A stretch of 13,386 bases of DNA from contig CAXQNQ010000138.1 in NCBI GenBank assembly GCA_964225135.1, positions 1-13,386 on the forward strand. The letters run 5' to 3'. This stretch comes from AM-2324 sp964225135 (GTDB taxonomy: Bacteria; Bacteroidota; Bacteroidia; Chitinophagales; Saprospiraceae). This document shows, in pieces, positions 1-7,594 of the stretch (positions within the stretch are counted from its first letter, which is position 1; each line of letters starts with the position of its first letter). The notes under the pieces are model-generated. The model searched no databases. It was not told the origin of the DNA and was given only the letters and a program-made list of their open reading frames with translations. The translations under genes were made by a program, and so were the position numbers.

Positions 1-1403
1 AGCAGAATCACTATGAATATGATGAGGTAACGGTATTAAATACGGTATTGATGGGCCATGAAAAATTATGGAACATCATGCAAGAAAAAGATGCTATCTA
101 TGCTAAGGCAGACTTCAGCGAAGCAGATGGCATAAGAGCGAGTGAACTGGAGGGTGAATTCGCAGAAATGGATGGTTGGAATGCTGAACCTGATGCTGCG
201 GCATTATTGAGTGGAATGCGGATCCATGAGGACGATCATTACAAGTTGATGAAAGATATGGATGGTAACCAAAAGGTCCGAATCCTCTTAGCACAGGCGC
301 TTTTTGGAGAACCAGATATCCTAATACTCGATGAGCCAACGAATGACCTAGATATTCATACGATCAGTTGGTTGGAGGATTTCTTATTGGACTTTAAAAA
401 TACGGTCATAGTAGTTTCCCACGACAGGCACTTCTTAGATACTGTTTGTACTCATATTGTGGATATTGATTTTAGTAAAATCCAACTCTATACTGGGAAT
501 TACACTTTCTGGTATGAAAGTAGTCAATTGGCACTGAAACAAAAGATGGCTCAAAACAAAAAGGCAGAAGATAAACGTAAGGAACTACAAGCCTTCATTG
601 ATCGATTCTCTGCTAATGCCTCCAAATCGCGTCAAGCAACTTCAAGAAAGAAGATGCTAGAAAAGATCAATGTGGAAGATATTCAACCTTCTAGTAGAAG
701 ATATCCTGCTATCATATTCAATAAAGAACGTGAAGTTGGAGATGTGATACTTTCTGTGCGAAATCTAAGTTATTCCTCCAATGGAGAAATCTATTTCAGT
801 GGATTGAACTTTGACATCAATAAAAATGATAAGGTCACTTTCCTTTGCGATAATAGTTTAGCGATTAATGCCTTATTTGAGATCCTAGCTGGAAATTTGG
901 AACCTGACTCAGGGACTATTGAATTTGGTCAAACGGTTACTAAATCCTATTTACCCTCAGAAAATGCTGCCTTCTTTACAGCTGATTTAGATTTGGTAGA
1001 TTGGCTGAGGCAATATTCCACTGAAAAAGACGAGAAATACATCAGAGGTTTTCTCGGAAAAATGCTGTTCTCAGGTGAAGAAGTATTCAAAAAGTCTAAT
1101 GTCCTTTCCGGGGGAGAAAAAGTGCGCTGTATGTTAAGTCGCATGATGTTGGCTGAAGGAAATGTCCTAATGCTCAATGATCCTACGAATCACTTAGATT
1201 TAGAGACCATAACCGCATTGAATAATTCCTTGATCAACTTCAAAGGCAATATTTTATTTACCTCACATGATCATACTTTTACTCAATCTGTTGCAACCCG
1301 AATCATTGAGATTGGACCAAATGGATTTGTGGATAGTTTGAAAGAATTTGATGAGTATATCAAAGATGCTCAGCTCCAAAATCAAAGGGCAGCTATAGTA
1401 TAA
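1..1403 (+). CDS. ABC-F family ATPase, YbiT-like (5' partial)
   Basis: This is the C-terminal part of a duplicated-ATPase ABC-F protein, a soluble ribosome-associated family of translation factors, not a transporter. The reading frame is open from base 3 and the codons before the TTG at 48 (QNHYEYDEVTVLNTVL) already match the family, so the true start is upstream and the TTG is not a start. Numbering from base 48: NBD1 Walker B and the following loop (ILILDEPTNDLD, residues 91-102), NBD1 switch histidine (SHDRH, 124-128), the charged inter-domain linker that contacts tRNA in ABC-F proteins (about 157-215), and NBD2 signature LSGGEKVRCML (353-363) with switch SHDH (406-409). NBD2 is degenerate: the Walker A position reads LCDNSLAINALF (266-277) without a GxxGKS/T loop, and Walker B reads NDPTNHLD instead of DEPTNHLD. 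The YbiT-like assignment rests on the linker and on the 'MGHEKLW..MQEKDAIYAK' segment. The gene ends 7 bp before a convergent gene. Confidence 0.93.
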   Translation, partial: QNHYEYDEVTVLNTVLMGHEKLWNIMQEKDAIYAKADFSEADGIRASELEGEFAEMDGWNAEPDAAALLSGMRIHEDDHYKLMKDMDGNQKVRILLAQALFGEPDILILDEPTNDLDIHTISWLEDFLLDFKNTVIVVSHDRHFLDTVCTHIVDIDFSKIQLYTGNYTFWYESSQLALKQKMAQNKKAEDKRKELQAFIDRFSANASKSRQATSRKKMLEKINVEDIQPSSRRYPAIIFNKEREVGDVILSVRNLSYSSNGEIYFSGLNFDINKNDKVTFLCDNSLAINALFEILAGNLEPDSGTIEFGQTVTKSYLPSENAAFFTADLDLVDWLRQYSTEKDEKYIRGFLGKMLFSGEEVFKKSNVLSGGEKVRCMLSRMMLAEGNVLMLNDPTNHLDLETITALNNSLINFKGNILFTSHDHTFTQSVATRIIEIGPNGFVDSLKEFDEYIKDAQLQNQRAAIV

Positions 1404-1410
1404 CGGCTAT

Positions 1411-2082
1411 TTACTGATTTGTCTGCTCTACAATCTGTTTCATTTCTTCAAAGTCAGCTAGTACATGATTAGCCTGTGCCAGGGTCTGATCTGCTGCAAG
1501 GGGATTCCTGTATCCAAATACAAAAATACCTGCGGCATTGGCAGCAGCCACTCCATTATCAGAATCCTCAATGACTACACAATGTGCTTTTGGGGTTTGA
1601 CCCAATTGAGCGGCCTTTTCAAAAATTTCTGGATAAGGTTTAGAGCGTTCGAGGTCTGCTCCACTAATCTTTGCTTCAAAATATTGATCTAACTCAAAGC
1701 GCTTAAAAACTCTATTGATATTGACCATGGCGGATGAAGAGGCCAAAACCATTTTGACTCCCTTAGCATGTAGATATTTAATCAAATCCTCTACTCCATC
1801 AACAAGATGCAAGCTTGGGTCATTTTCAAATAGATCTACATATATGCGCCTCTTATGTAGAACTAGTTGTTCTGGGTCTTGGCGTAATCCAAAATGAGCA
1901 ACCAATTTTTGAAAAGCATTAATCGTAGAAGAACCAGTAAGGGTTTTATATAGGGCTTCACTAACGTCCAAACCGAGATACTCAAAGGTTTGATAATAGG
2001 CTTTTTTGTGTAATAGCTCCGAGTCTATAATCACACCATCCATATCAAATAATACGCAGTCAATCCGTTTTATCATTTCCAT
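1411..2082 (-). CDS. HAD-superfamily hydrolase, beta-phosphoglucomutase-like
   Basis: This 223-residue cytosolic enzyme has all four HAD motifs: motif I FDMDGVIIDSE (nucleophile D13, acid/base D15), motif II LASSS (S115-S117 region), motif III K148 in RSKPYPEIF, and motif IV VIEDSDNG (E172, D173, D175). The helical cap inserted after motif I (about residues 18-85) puts it in the subfamily that includes beta-phosphoglucomutase, phosphoglycolate phosphatase and 2-deoxyglucose-6-phosphatase. These act through an aspartyl-phosphate on small phosphorylated sugars or related metabolites, and the exact substrate cannot be read from sequence. The start is ATG at 2082; an in-frame ATG at 2076 is an alternative two codons downstream, and no clear ribosome binding site decides between them. 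It lies 142 bp downstream of the receiver gene on the same strand, with a probable terminator between them, so it is likely transcribed separately. Confidence 0.9.
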   Translation of the reverse strand: MEMIKRIDCVLFDMDGVIIDSELLHKKAYYQTFEYLGLDVSEALYKTLTGSSTINAFQKLVAHFGLRQDPEQLVLHKRRIYVDLFENDPSLHLVDGVEDLIKYLHAKGVKMVLASSSAMVNINRVFKRFELDQYFEAKISGADLERSKPYPEIFEKAAQLGQTPKAHCVVIEDSDNGVAAANAAGIFVFGYRNPLAADQTLAQANHVLADFEEMKQIVEQTNQ

Positions 2083-2153
2083 GCATTAATACCTATAAAC
2101 CTTAGGTTTGCTAAACTAGTTAAAACCTATTGAAATGAATATTTTCGGTAAAA

Positions 2154-2177
2154 AAATAGGGTGTAATAGTCCTATTT
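2154..2177 (-). terminator. Probable intrinsic terminator after the kinase/receiver pair
   Basis: A perfect 7-bp inverted repeat (AAATAGG at 2154-2160 and CCTATTT at 2171-2177) encloses a 10-nt loop. Read on the minus strand, the hairpin runs directly into a T tract (CCTATTTTTTTACC), as in a rho-independent terminator. It starts about 48 nt past the receiver gene's stop codon. The stem has only two G-C pairs, so efficiency may be low. Confidence 0.5.
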
Positions 2178-2224
2178 CAATGAACTTTACTGCAATGAAA
2201 GCTTAATATACGATGCTCTACCTC

Positions 2225-2623
2225 CTATATAGCATAATCATGAAATAATTCCAAAATCTCATTAATCAATTCAGGACTAATAGGTTTGCGAATGAATTTT
2301 TTGACTGAATCATACTTAGCAGCCTTTTCTTGGTCATCTATATTTATGGAGGACGTAAGCATAACTACAATTATAGCTTCCTTCTGTTTTTCATTTAATT
2401 GTTCATATGCTTCCAAGAATTGCCATCCATTCATGATTGGCATATTGATATCTAATAAAATTAAACTGACCTCGTTTTCATTTTTTAAATAATCCAGTCC
2501 TTTTTCAGCATTTTGAAATTCAAGAATATCATCACTTACTTTAGCCTGTTCAAATAAAATTCTGTTGTAAAAATTAGTGTTTACATCATCGTCAATTAGT
2601 AATATCCGTTTGAGTTTTTCCAT
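2225..2623 (-). CDS. Stand-alone response regulator receiver (CheY/Rcp1-like)
   Basis: This 132-residue protein is a single receiver domain with no output domain. The conserved positions are present: acidic pocket D11-D13 after the first strand (ILLIDDD), phosphoacceptor D58 (LILLDINMPIMNGW), switch threonine T90 (VVMLTSS), and lysine K113 followed by P114 (FIRKP). The phosphorylated form presumably acts by protein-protein contact or passes phosphate on. Its ATG is 7 bp after the stop of the PAS histidine kinase, so the two genes are almost certainly co-transcribed and cognate. In Bacteroidota and cyanobacteria, kinases with the 'HDLQEPL' H-box are often followed by lone receivers of this kind. 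The output target is not visible in the window. Confidence 0.93.
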   Translation of the reverse strand: MEKLKRILLIDDDVNTNFYNRILFEQAKVSDDILEFQNAEKGLDYLKNENEVSLILLDINMPIMNGWQFLEAYEQLNEKQKEAIIVVMLTSSINIDDQEKAAKYDSVKKFIRKPISPELINEILELFHDYAI

Positions 2624-2630
2624 TTAAATA

Positions 2631-4472
2631 TTATTTGGGAATTTTAAAACAAAAAGTTGAGCCTTCTCCCATTTTAGACTCTAACCAAATGTCACCATTA
2701 TGAAGATCAACTACCTTTTTACAATAGGACAATCCAATTCCTGTTCCCGAATATTGGTCTCTGGTATGCAGTCGTTGAAACACTTCAAAAATCTTATCGA
2801 AATGCTCTTCAGCAATACCAATCCCATTGTCATTTACTGAAAAAATATAATGATCTAATTTTTCTTTGCCTTCAATAATAATAACGGGCTTGACGTCCTT
2901 TTCTGTGTATTTTATTCCATTTATAATTAAATTTTGGAATAACTTGATTAGATCTTGTTTGAATACATTACAAACAATTTCATCACCCTTATATATAACT
3001 TCAGCATTTTTTTGAGTAATCAAATGATATAAGTCTTCTTTCAACTCACCAATTAATTCAATAATAGATGTGCTACTTCTTTCTTTATTATTACCAATCT
3101 TTGAGAATTCAAGTAAAGAAATAATAAATTCCTTCATCCTCATGGCACTTTTAGTAATTACCTCTATAGATTTCATTCCTACATCACTCAAATTATGTAG
3201 ATCATTTTCCAATAATTTTGAAAATGAAATAATGGAATTTAAAGGTTCTTGTAGGTCATGTGAGGTGATGTAGGTAAATTGTTCTAGTTCTTTATTTCGC
3301 ATATTTAATTCATGCTCCATCTCGATTCGTTCAGTCAAATCAGTATGGATCCCAACCATACGGATGGCGTCACCATTTTCATCCGTTTCTACCACTTTTC
3401 CTCTATCCAAAATCCATTTATATCTTCCATCTTTGCAGAGCACTCTATGAATATTAGAGTAAATATCAACTTCTCCATCAAGATGCTTTTGAATGTCATC
3501 GTAACAACCTTGAAGATCCTCTGGGTGCACTCGTTTACTCCACTCCTCCAAACTTCCAAATATCTCATTCTCCTTAAAACCAAGCATAGCTTTCCATTGA
3601 GTTGAAAAGAACACATCATTTGTTTTTAAATTCCAATCCCAAAGTCCATCCTTTGCCCCATCTAACGCGAACTTCCATCTTTGTTCACTTTCCAATAATT
3701 GCTTATTAATCTTGACCAAGTTTTCAGGAATATTAACATTGATTATAATTGCACCTTCATCAAAAGGCACCATTGTAATGAGGAATGTTTCATGCCGAAT
3801 GTTATAAGTATGATCACTTATTAACTTTTGCTTTTGTTTGGTTTGAATAACTTGAACCAAACTTTTATGAAACATGGAATCTTTAAGCATAGGTTGGATC
3901 GATAGTATGCTTTTACCTATGACTGATTTTTTCTCCCGCTGCAATGCCTGTAATGCATCCTCATCGAGATATACATATTTTAAGTTTCTGTCCACAATAC
4001 TTATTCCAGAATTCCATATAGAATTGGAACTAGCAATTGGAATGTCAGTCGTATCAAAATTTGAATCGAAATTTGATTGAAAATCTATTAATTCATAGCA
4101 ACCCAAGCCCCTTAATATCGAACCCTCACTATCTAATATCCAAACGCCATAAAAATTGAAAGACATGATGTTACCATCAATATGTTTATACCGAATAATT
4201 TGATCAAAAAGCTCATTCTTTTTGTTCCTAAACTTATTGAAATTTTCAGCTACATCATTTAGGTCTTCACTTATAATGATTCGACTTAAGTCTTCCTCAG
4301 ATAATATTTGATTTTCGTAGCCTAATTGATTAAGAATGGATTTATGAAACAAATGTTTGTCGATATTATCTAGGTCCCAATACCACACATTATTGTTACC
4401 TACTTTATAAAAAAAAGTTCCAATTAATTGATCTTGTTCAACAGTTGAAATTGGGGTTTGTAAGGCTTCCAT
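2631..4472 (-). CDS. Soluble multi-PAS sensor histidine kinase
   Basis: This 613-residue protein has no signal peptide or membrane segment, so it is cytosolic. Domains in order: a divergent PAS-like domain (about 25-128, including FHKSILNQLGY and YKHIDGNIMSFNFYG), a second weak PAS-like domain (about 150-248), a clear PAS_3/PAC domain (about 265-385, with GLWDWNLKTNDVFFS, VHPEDL and GIHTDLTERIEME), a HisKA domain with phosphoacceptor H405 (SHDLQEPLNSI), and a HATPase_c domain. The ATPase shows the N box (NLIINGIKYT, N514/N518), G1 (DNGIGI, 548-553), an F box (FEVFQRLH) and G2 (GTGIGL, 576-581), so it should be active. It would autophosphorylate H405 and transfer to D58 of the receiver encoded 7 bp downstream. 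No haem or flavin-binding motif is obvious in the PAS domains, so the signal is unknown. The ATG start has no strong Shine-Dalgarno site. Confidence 0.94.
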   Translation of the reverse strand: MEALQTPISTVEQDQLIGTFFYKVGNNNVWYWDLDNIDKHLFHKSILNQLGYENQILSEEDLSRIIISEDLNDVAENFNKFRNKKNELFDQIIRYKHIDGNIMSFNFYGVWILDSEGSILRGLGCYELIDFQSNFDSNFDTTDIPIASSNSIWNSGISIVDRNLKYVYLDEDALQALQREKKSVIGKSILSIQPMLKDSMFHKSLVQVIQTKQKQKLISDHTYNIRHETFLITMVPFDEGAIIINVNIPENLVKINKQLLESEQRWKFALDGAKDGLWDWNLKTNDVFFSTQWKAMLGFKENEIFGSLEEWSKRVHPEDLQGCYDDIQKHLDGEVDIYSNIHRVLCKDGRYKWILDRGKVVETDENGDAIRMVGIHTDLTERIEMEHELNMRNKELEQFTYITSHDLQEPLNSIISFSKLLENDLHNLSDVGMKSIEVITKSAMRMKEFIISLLEFSKIGNNKERSSTSIIELIGELKEDLYHLITQKNAEVIYKGDEIVCNVFKQDLIKLFQNLIINGIKYTEKDVKPVIIIEGKEKLDHYIFSVNDNGIGIAEEHFDKIFEVFQRLHTRDQYSGTGIGLSYCKKVVDLHNGDIWLESKMGEGSTFCFKIPK

Positions 4473-4554
4473 AATGCGATAATTATAAGATTCTTGGAGG
4501 AATATTACATGATTATTAATAAGATATAATTTAAACCAATATCTTTTATAAATG

Positions 4555-4586
4555 CATTTTGATACGAATAAATAATTATCAAAATG
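4555..4586. repeat. Perfect 10-bp inverted repeat between the two kinase genes
   Basis: CATTTTGATA (4555-4564) and TATCAAAATG (4577-4586) are exact reverse complements separated by 12 nt of A/T-rich sequence. The element lies about 40 nt past the hybrid kinase stop and about 83 bp upstream of the PAS kinase start. No T tract follows on the minus strand, so a regulator binding site or an mRNA 3' stem fits better than a classical terminator. Confidence 0.5.
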
Positions 4587-4624
4587 TCACTATAAATACA
4601 ATTAGACTCCCTTGTCGGAAATCA

Positions 4625-6442
4625 TTAATTCGAGGAAGAATAAAACTTACTCAGGATATTAAAAAGTAGATGAGGATGGAAGGGCTTAGTAATAAAATCA
4701 TTCATACCACTAGATTCTGTTTCCATTTTAATATCGGAAGAAACATCGGCAGTAAGTGCAATAATCGGAACCTCGTGATAAAAATCATCCTCAAAAGCAC
4801 GAATCTGCTTGGTAGCCTCTACTCCACCAACTCCAGGCATATGTAAATCCATCAAAATAAGATCGAAGTTTTGATCGTTTTTAATAATATCTATAGCTTC
4901 AGATCCATTCTCTGCAATGGCTAATTCTATCTTCCATTTTTGAGTTAACTTACTTATGATTTTCTGATTCACTATATGGTCTTCTACTAAGAGAATCCGC
5001 ATTCCTGGTAATTCTTTTTGCGCCCAGCTCCCAACACTTGCCTGTGGTAGGTCTTGAATAATAGGTCCTTGCTCAAATGTAATAGTAAACCAAAATTCAC
5101 TCCCCGATCCAAATGTACTATCTACACCTATCCGTCCACCCATGATTTCTACTAATTGTTTACAAATAGCCAATCCTAATCCAGCACCCTCATATTGCCT
5201 ATTACTACCTCCTTTTACTTGTTCAAATTGATGAAATACTTTTTGTATATCAGCCTCGGAAATTCCTGATCCAGTATCCTTTACAAAGAAGCGCACTTCA
5301 CAAGCATTATCTGATTTTGAAACGAATTCGTTTCCTATAACTACCTTTCCAGCATCTGTAAACTTAATCGCGTTTCCAATGATATTATTCAGAATCTGAT
5401 TAATCCTTAAAACATCTCCTTTTAATAAATAGTCGTATTGCTCCATTTGCAACTCCAGCGTTAACCCTTTTTGAGAGGCTAGAAAAGCATAATTTTGATA
5501 TATATCCTTGAAAAGATCTTCTAAGTTGAAATTCGATAACTCCAACTCCACCTTACCAGCTTCCAGCCTAGAGTAATCCAATATATCATTTACTAAAGCT
5601 AATAAATGCTTGGAGGATAAGTGCAATGGTTTTAAATGTTCCATTTGTTCCTCACTTGGATTATCCTGCATGAGCAAATGACTCATGCCAATGACCGCAT
5701 TTAAAGGATTCCGAATTTCATGGCTCATGGTAGACAAGAATTGAGACTTGACTTTACTAGCCGCTTCGGCCTCTTCTTTTGCTTGTAACAAATCTTTATC
5801 CGCTTGTGCCTTAACTAGCTTAATGGCACAGATGGATGCAATAGTACTTAATACCGTCACATGTATGGAAGTGAAAAAATCTTTTTTATGGTGTTCCGAA
5901 TCAATTACACCCAGGACCTTGCCCTCTGGAGTAACAAGTGGTATAGCCAATTCTGACATACGCTCTGCATCATCGACTATATATCGCTCATCCTTTGTTA
6001 CATCACTGACTAGTTCTATCTTCCCTGAAGCAAAGGCAGAACCTACTATACCCGTACCAATAGGTATTTCAATTGGATCAATAATATTTACATTATTATC
6101 ATTCTTAGGTCCAAAAGCAGCTTTTTGCACTAATACCTGCCTGTCTTCATCTACCAAATAGATAACACAATCCTCAAATCCCAACTTATCAATACAATTG
6201 ATAGAGACATCCCAAAGAATATCCTCCACCGTGTTTTGTCTAAAAAGAGAACTTGCAAAATATATGATGGAATCTTGAACCTGTTCACGATCGCTAGAAA
6301 GCTGATTCGCAGTAGAATTGGAGCGGTCTGTTGATTGTTGACCTTTTCCAAAAGGTAAGACCACCTCTCTTTTACTTCTTATCCATAAGAAGATACTAAC
6401 TAACGCAATACACCAGCCCAATATGCCTAGGGTAATACTCAT
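4625..6442 (-). CDS. Membrane-anchored GAF hybrid histidine kinase with C-terminal receiver
   Basis: This 605-residue hybrid kinase has one N-terminal membrane helix (about residues 3-21) followed by basic residues (RSKR), which suggests a cytoplasmic body tethered to the inner membrane with no periplasmic sensor. Next come a GAF domain (about 65-210, with GTGIVGSAFASGK, DERY and a VLGVIDSEH strand), a short coiled coil (210-232), a HisKA domain with H241 (SHEIRNPLNAVIG), a HATPase_c domain with N box (N353/N357), G1 DTGSG (389-393) and G2 GAGLGL (419-424), and a receiver with acidic E487/D488, phosphoacceptor D532 (LILMDLHMP), T564 and K586-P587. All catalytic residues are intact. There is no HPt domain, so phosphorelay would need an HPt protein elsewhere. 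The gene ends about 150 bp upstream of the PAS kinase, so the two kinases may work in one network, but separate transcription is possible. Confidence 0.94.
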   Translation of the reverse strand: MSITLGILGWCIALVSIFLWIRSKREVVLPFGKGQQSTDRSNSTANQLSSDREQVQDSIIYFASSLFRQNTVEDILWDVSINCIDKLGFEDCVIYLVDEDRQVLVQKAAFGPKNDNNVNIIDPIEIPIGTGIVGSAFASGKIELVSDVTKDERYIVDDAERMSELAIPLVTPEGKVLGVIDSEHHKKDFFTSIHVTVLSTIASICAIKLVKAQADKDLLQAKEEAEAASKVKSQFLSTMSHEIRNPLNAVIGMSHLLMQDNPSEEQMEHLKPLHLSSKHLLALVNDILDYSRLEAGKVELELSNFNLEDLFKDIYQNYAFLASQKGLTLELQMEQYDYLLKGDVLRINQILNNIIGNAIKFTDAGKVVIGNEFVSKSDNACEVRFFVKDTGSGISEADIQKVFHQFEQVKGGSNRQYEGAGLGLAICKQLVEIMGGRIGVDSTFGSGSEFWFTITFEQGPIIQDLPQASVGSWAQKELPGMRILLVEDHIVNQKIISKLTQKWKIELAIAENGSEAIDIIKNDQNFDLILMDLHMPGVGGVEATKQIRAFEDDFYHEVPIIALTADVSSDIKMETESSGMNDFITKPFHPHLLFNILSKFYSSSN

Positions 6443-6488
6443 GGGTTTTTCAATGGTCTTCTGTTCTTATTAAAGATAAAGGAGTTCA

Positions 6489-6501
6489 AGCATATAATGC
6501 T
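6489..6501. promoter_or_regulatory. Short palindrome upstream of the hybrid kinase
   Basis: AGCAT-ATA-ATGCT is a perfect 5-bp inverted repeat with a 3-nt centre. It starts 47 bp upstream of the hybrid kinase ATG, where an operator or promoter would be expected. A minus-strand TATCTTTA close by matches seven of eight positions of the Bacteroidota -7 consensus TAnnTTTG, but I found no well-spaced -33 element. A palindrome this short can occur by chance. Confidence 0.25.
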
Positions 6502-6545
6502 CGAAAAAGTTTAAATAAATGGATAATTAAAAAGACAAGTCTGTT

Positions 6546-6580
6546 AACTGACTAACGGAGTAATCTCCTAAATATCAGTT
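6546..6580 (-). terminator. Nested inverted repeat after the GH25 gene (possible transcript-end hairpin)
   Basis: AACTGA (6546-6551) pairs with TCAGTT (6575-6580), and inside it GGAG (6557-6560) pairs with CTCC (6565-6568) around a TAAT loop, with small internal bulges of 5 and 6 nt. The element begins about 43 nt past the GH25 stop. A short run of T (TCTTTTTAA) lies roughly 14 nt further on the minus strand. It could fold as a 3'-end structure, but the spacing is poor for a textbook intrinsic terminator. Confidence 0.35.
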
Positions 6581-6622
6581 ATTTCACTAATACCATTGAA
6601 TATGTAATCTACTTCTAATAGA

Positions 6623-7375
6623 TCAATTACTTAATATACTTGAATTAATAAATGCTTTCAGCTCCTTCAAACTCCCATTATATAAATCTGCATCAAGCGT
6701 GTAATTATCAAAACTATAATCGTCTGTGCGTTGCCAAATCAAAAACGGCTTACTTGACCATATATTAGGAATTGTAGGAGTATCTACACTACTGTAGTCT
6801 GCTATCCATAGTGGGTACTTGCTAAAAAAGGCATTATTTAAATACTTGTTTGCACAATTTGGACTCGTATAAATTATTGGCGTAACCTTCATTCTTTGCT
6901 CAAGCTCATTAATAAAAATAATTAAGTTGGATTGAATAGTTGAGATTGAATCCGAATCAACCACACTGCCATTTTCAAAATCTATAACAGGTGGTAAATC
7001 AGTACTATCGCGATCACTAATAATTGCACAAAACAATTGCGCCTGATTAATTGGATCATCATTCGTTCTATAAAAATGATAAGCCCCTCTAATTAGACCT
7101 TTTTCTTTTATCATAGACCAATTATCAAAAAAATGAGGGTCTGTATAGGTGACACCTTCGGTAGCTTTACATATTACAAAAGAAATACTATCCCCCTTAA
7201 GGCTTAGGAGATTTACAATGTTATTGTTGTGATGAGAAATATCAATACCAAAAGTTGGATTGGCTACCAATTCTTGCTTAGTAGTATCCACCCTTGTTGA
7301 AGTTATAGATGTATATAAACTAAGGCTATAAGCCTTAGCATTAATATTCTGCACAAATCCAAAGTTTAAATACAT
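6623..7375 (-). CDS. GH25 family lysozyme-like glycoside hydrolase
   Basis: This 250-residue protein matches glycosyl hydrolase family 25, beta-1,4-N-acetylmuramidases that cleave peptidoglycan. Visible landmarks are GIDISHHN (D45), ICKATEGVTYTDPHF (69-82), RGAYHFYR (96-103), the catalytic LPPVIDFENG segment (D132, E134), PIIYTSPNC, PLWIADY (188-194), IWQRTDDY and the terminal DADLYNG (228-234). The acidic residues expected of the family are present, so it is probably active. The ATG at 7375 gives only a weak hydrophobic N-terminus, but the same frame is open further upstream and would add a better h-region (KCFSIVSL..). An ATG at 7416 in a different frame begins MKNN, so the 5' end may be frameshifted. 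The gene lies 219 bp downstream of the FGE-like lipoprotein gene on the same strand. Likely roles are cell-wall remodelling or attack on competitors or prey. Neither an immunity gene nor a secretion tag is visible. Confidence 0.85.
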   Translation of the reverse strand: MYLNFGFVQNINAKAYSLSLYTSITSTRVDTTKQELVANPTFGIDISHHNNNIVNLLSLKGDSISFVICKATEGVTYTDPHFFDNWSMIKEKGLIRGAYHFYRTNDDPINQAQLFCAIISDRDSTDLPPVIDFENGSVVDSDSISTIQSNLIIFINELEQRMKVTPIIYTSPNCANKYLNNAFFSKYPLWIADYSSVDTPTIPNIWSSKPFLIWQRTDDYSFDNYTLDADLYNGSLKELKAFINSSILSN

Positions 7376-7544
7376 TAAGCTAACAATAGAAAAGCATTTG
7401 GCGTATTATTTTTCATCGGTAAAAAAGGTTTAAATATTAATTCAATTTTATAGAATATAAATCAATTCTTTGAATAATAAGGACCTAAAGCCCATTAATA
7501 ATAACTTAATAAGATGATAGACACTAATGATAAGCTTCCTTCTT

Positions 7545-7562
7545 GACCTTGTAACTAAGGTC
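7545..7562 (-). terminator. Hairpin downstream of the FGE-like lipoprotein gene
   Basis: GACCTT (7545-7550) and AAGGTC (7557-7562) form a perfect 6-bp stem with a 6-nt loop, about 32 nt past the lipoprotein stop codon. No T tract follows on the minus strand (it continues AAGAAGG), so this may be a 3'-end stabilising stem or a factor-dependent stop. It is the only clear structure I see in the 219-bp gap between the lipoprotein and GH25 genes. Confidence 0.35.
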
Positions 7563-7594
7563 CACCTAACTTACATTCTAAAAAATATATTGCT

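Noticed and set aside
48..50. TTG as the start of the ABC-F gene
   Set aside because: Upstream in-frame codons back to base 3 already match the family, so the gene continues beyond the left edge.
5748..6161. 137-codon open frame on the plus strand
   Set aside because: It is antisense to the GAF/HisKA part of the hybrid kinase, has no recognisable domain, and the kinase frame is unambiguous.
6623..7375. GH25 gene as a phage endolysin marking a prophage
   Set aside because: No holin, structural or integrase genes are nearby, and the neighbours are ordinary chromosomal exported proteins.
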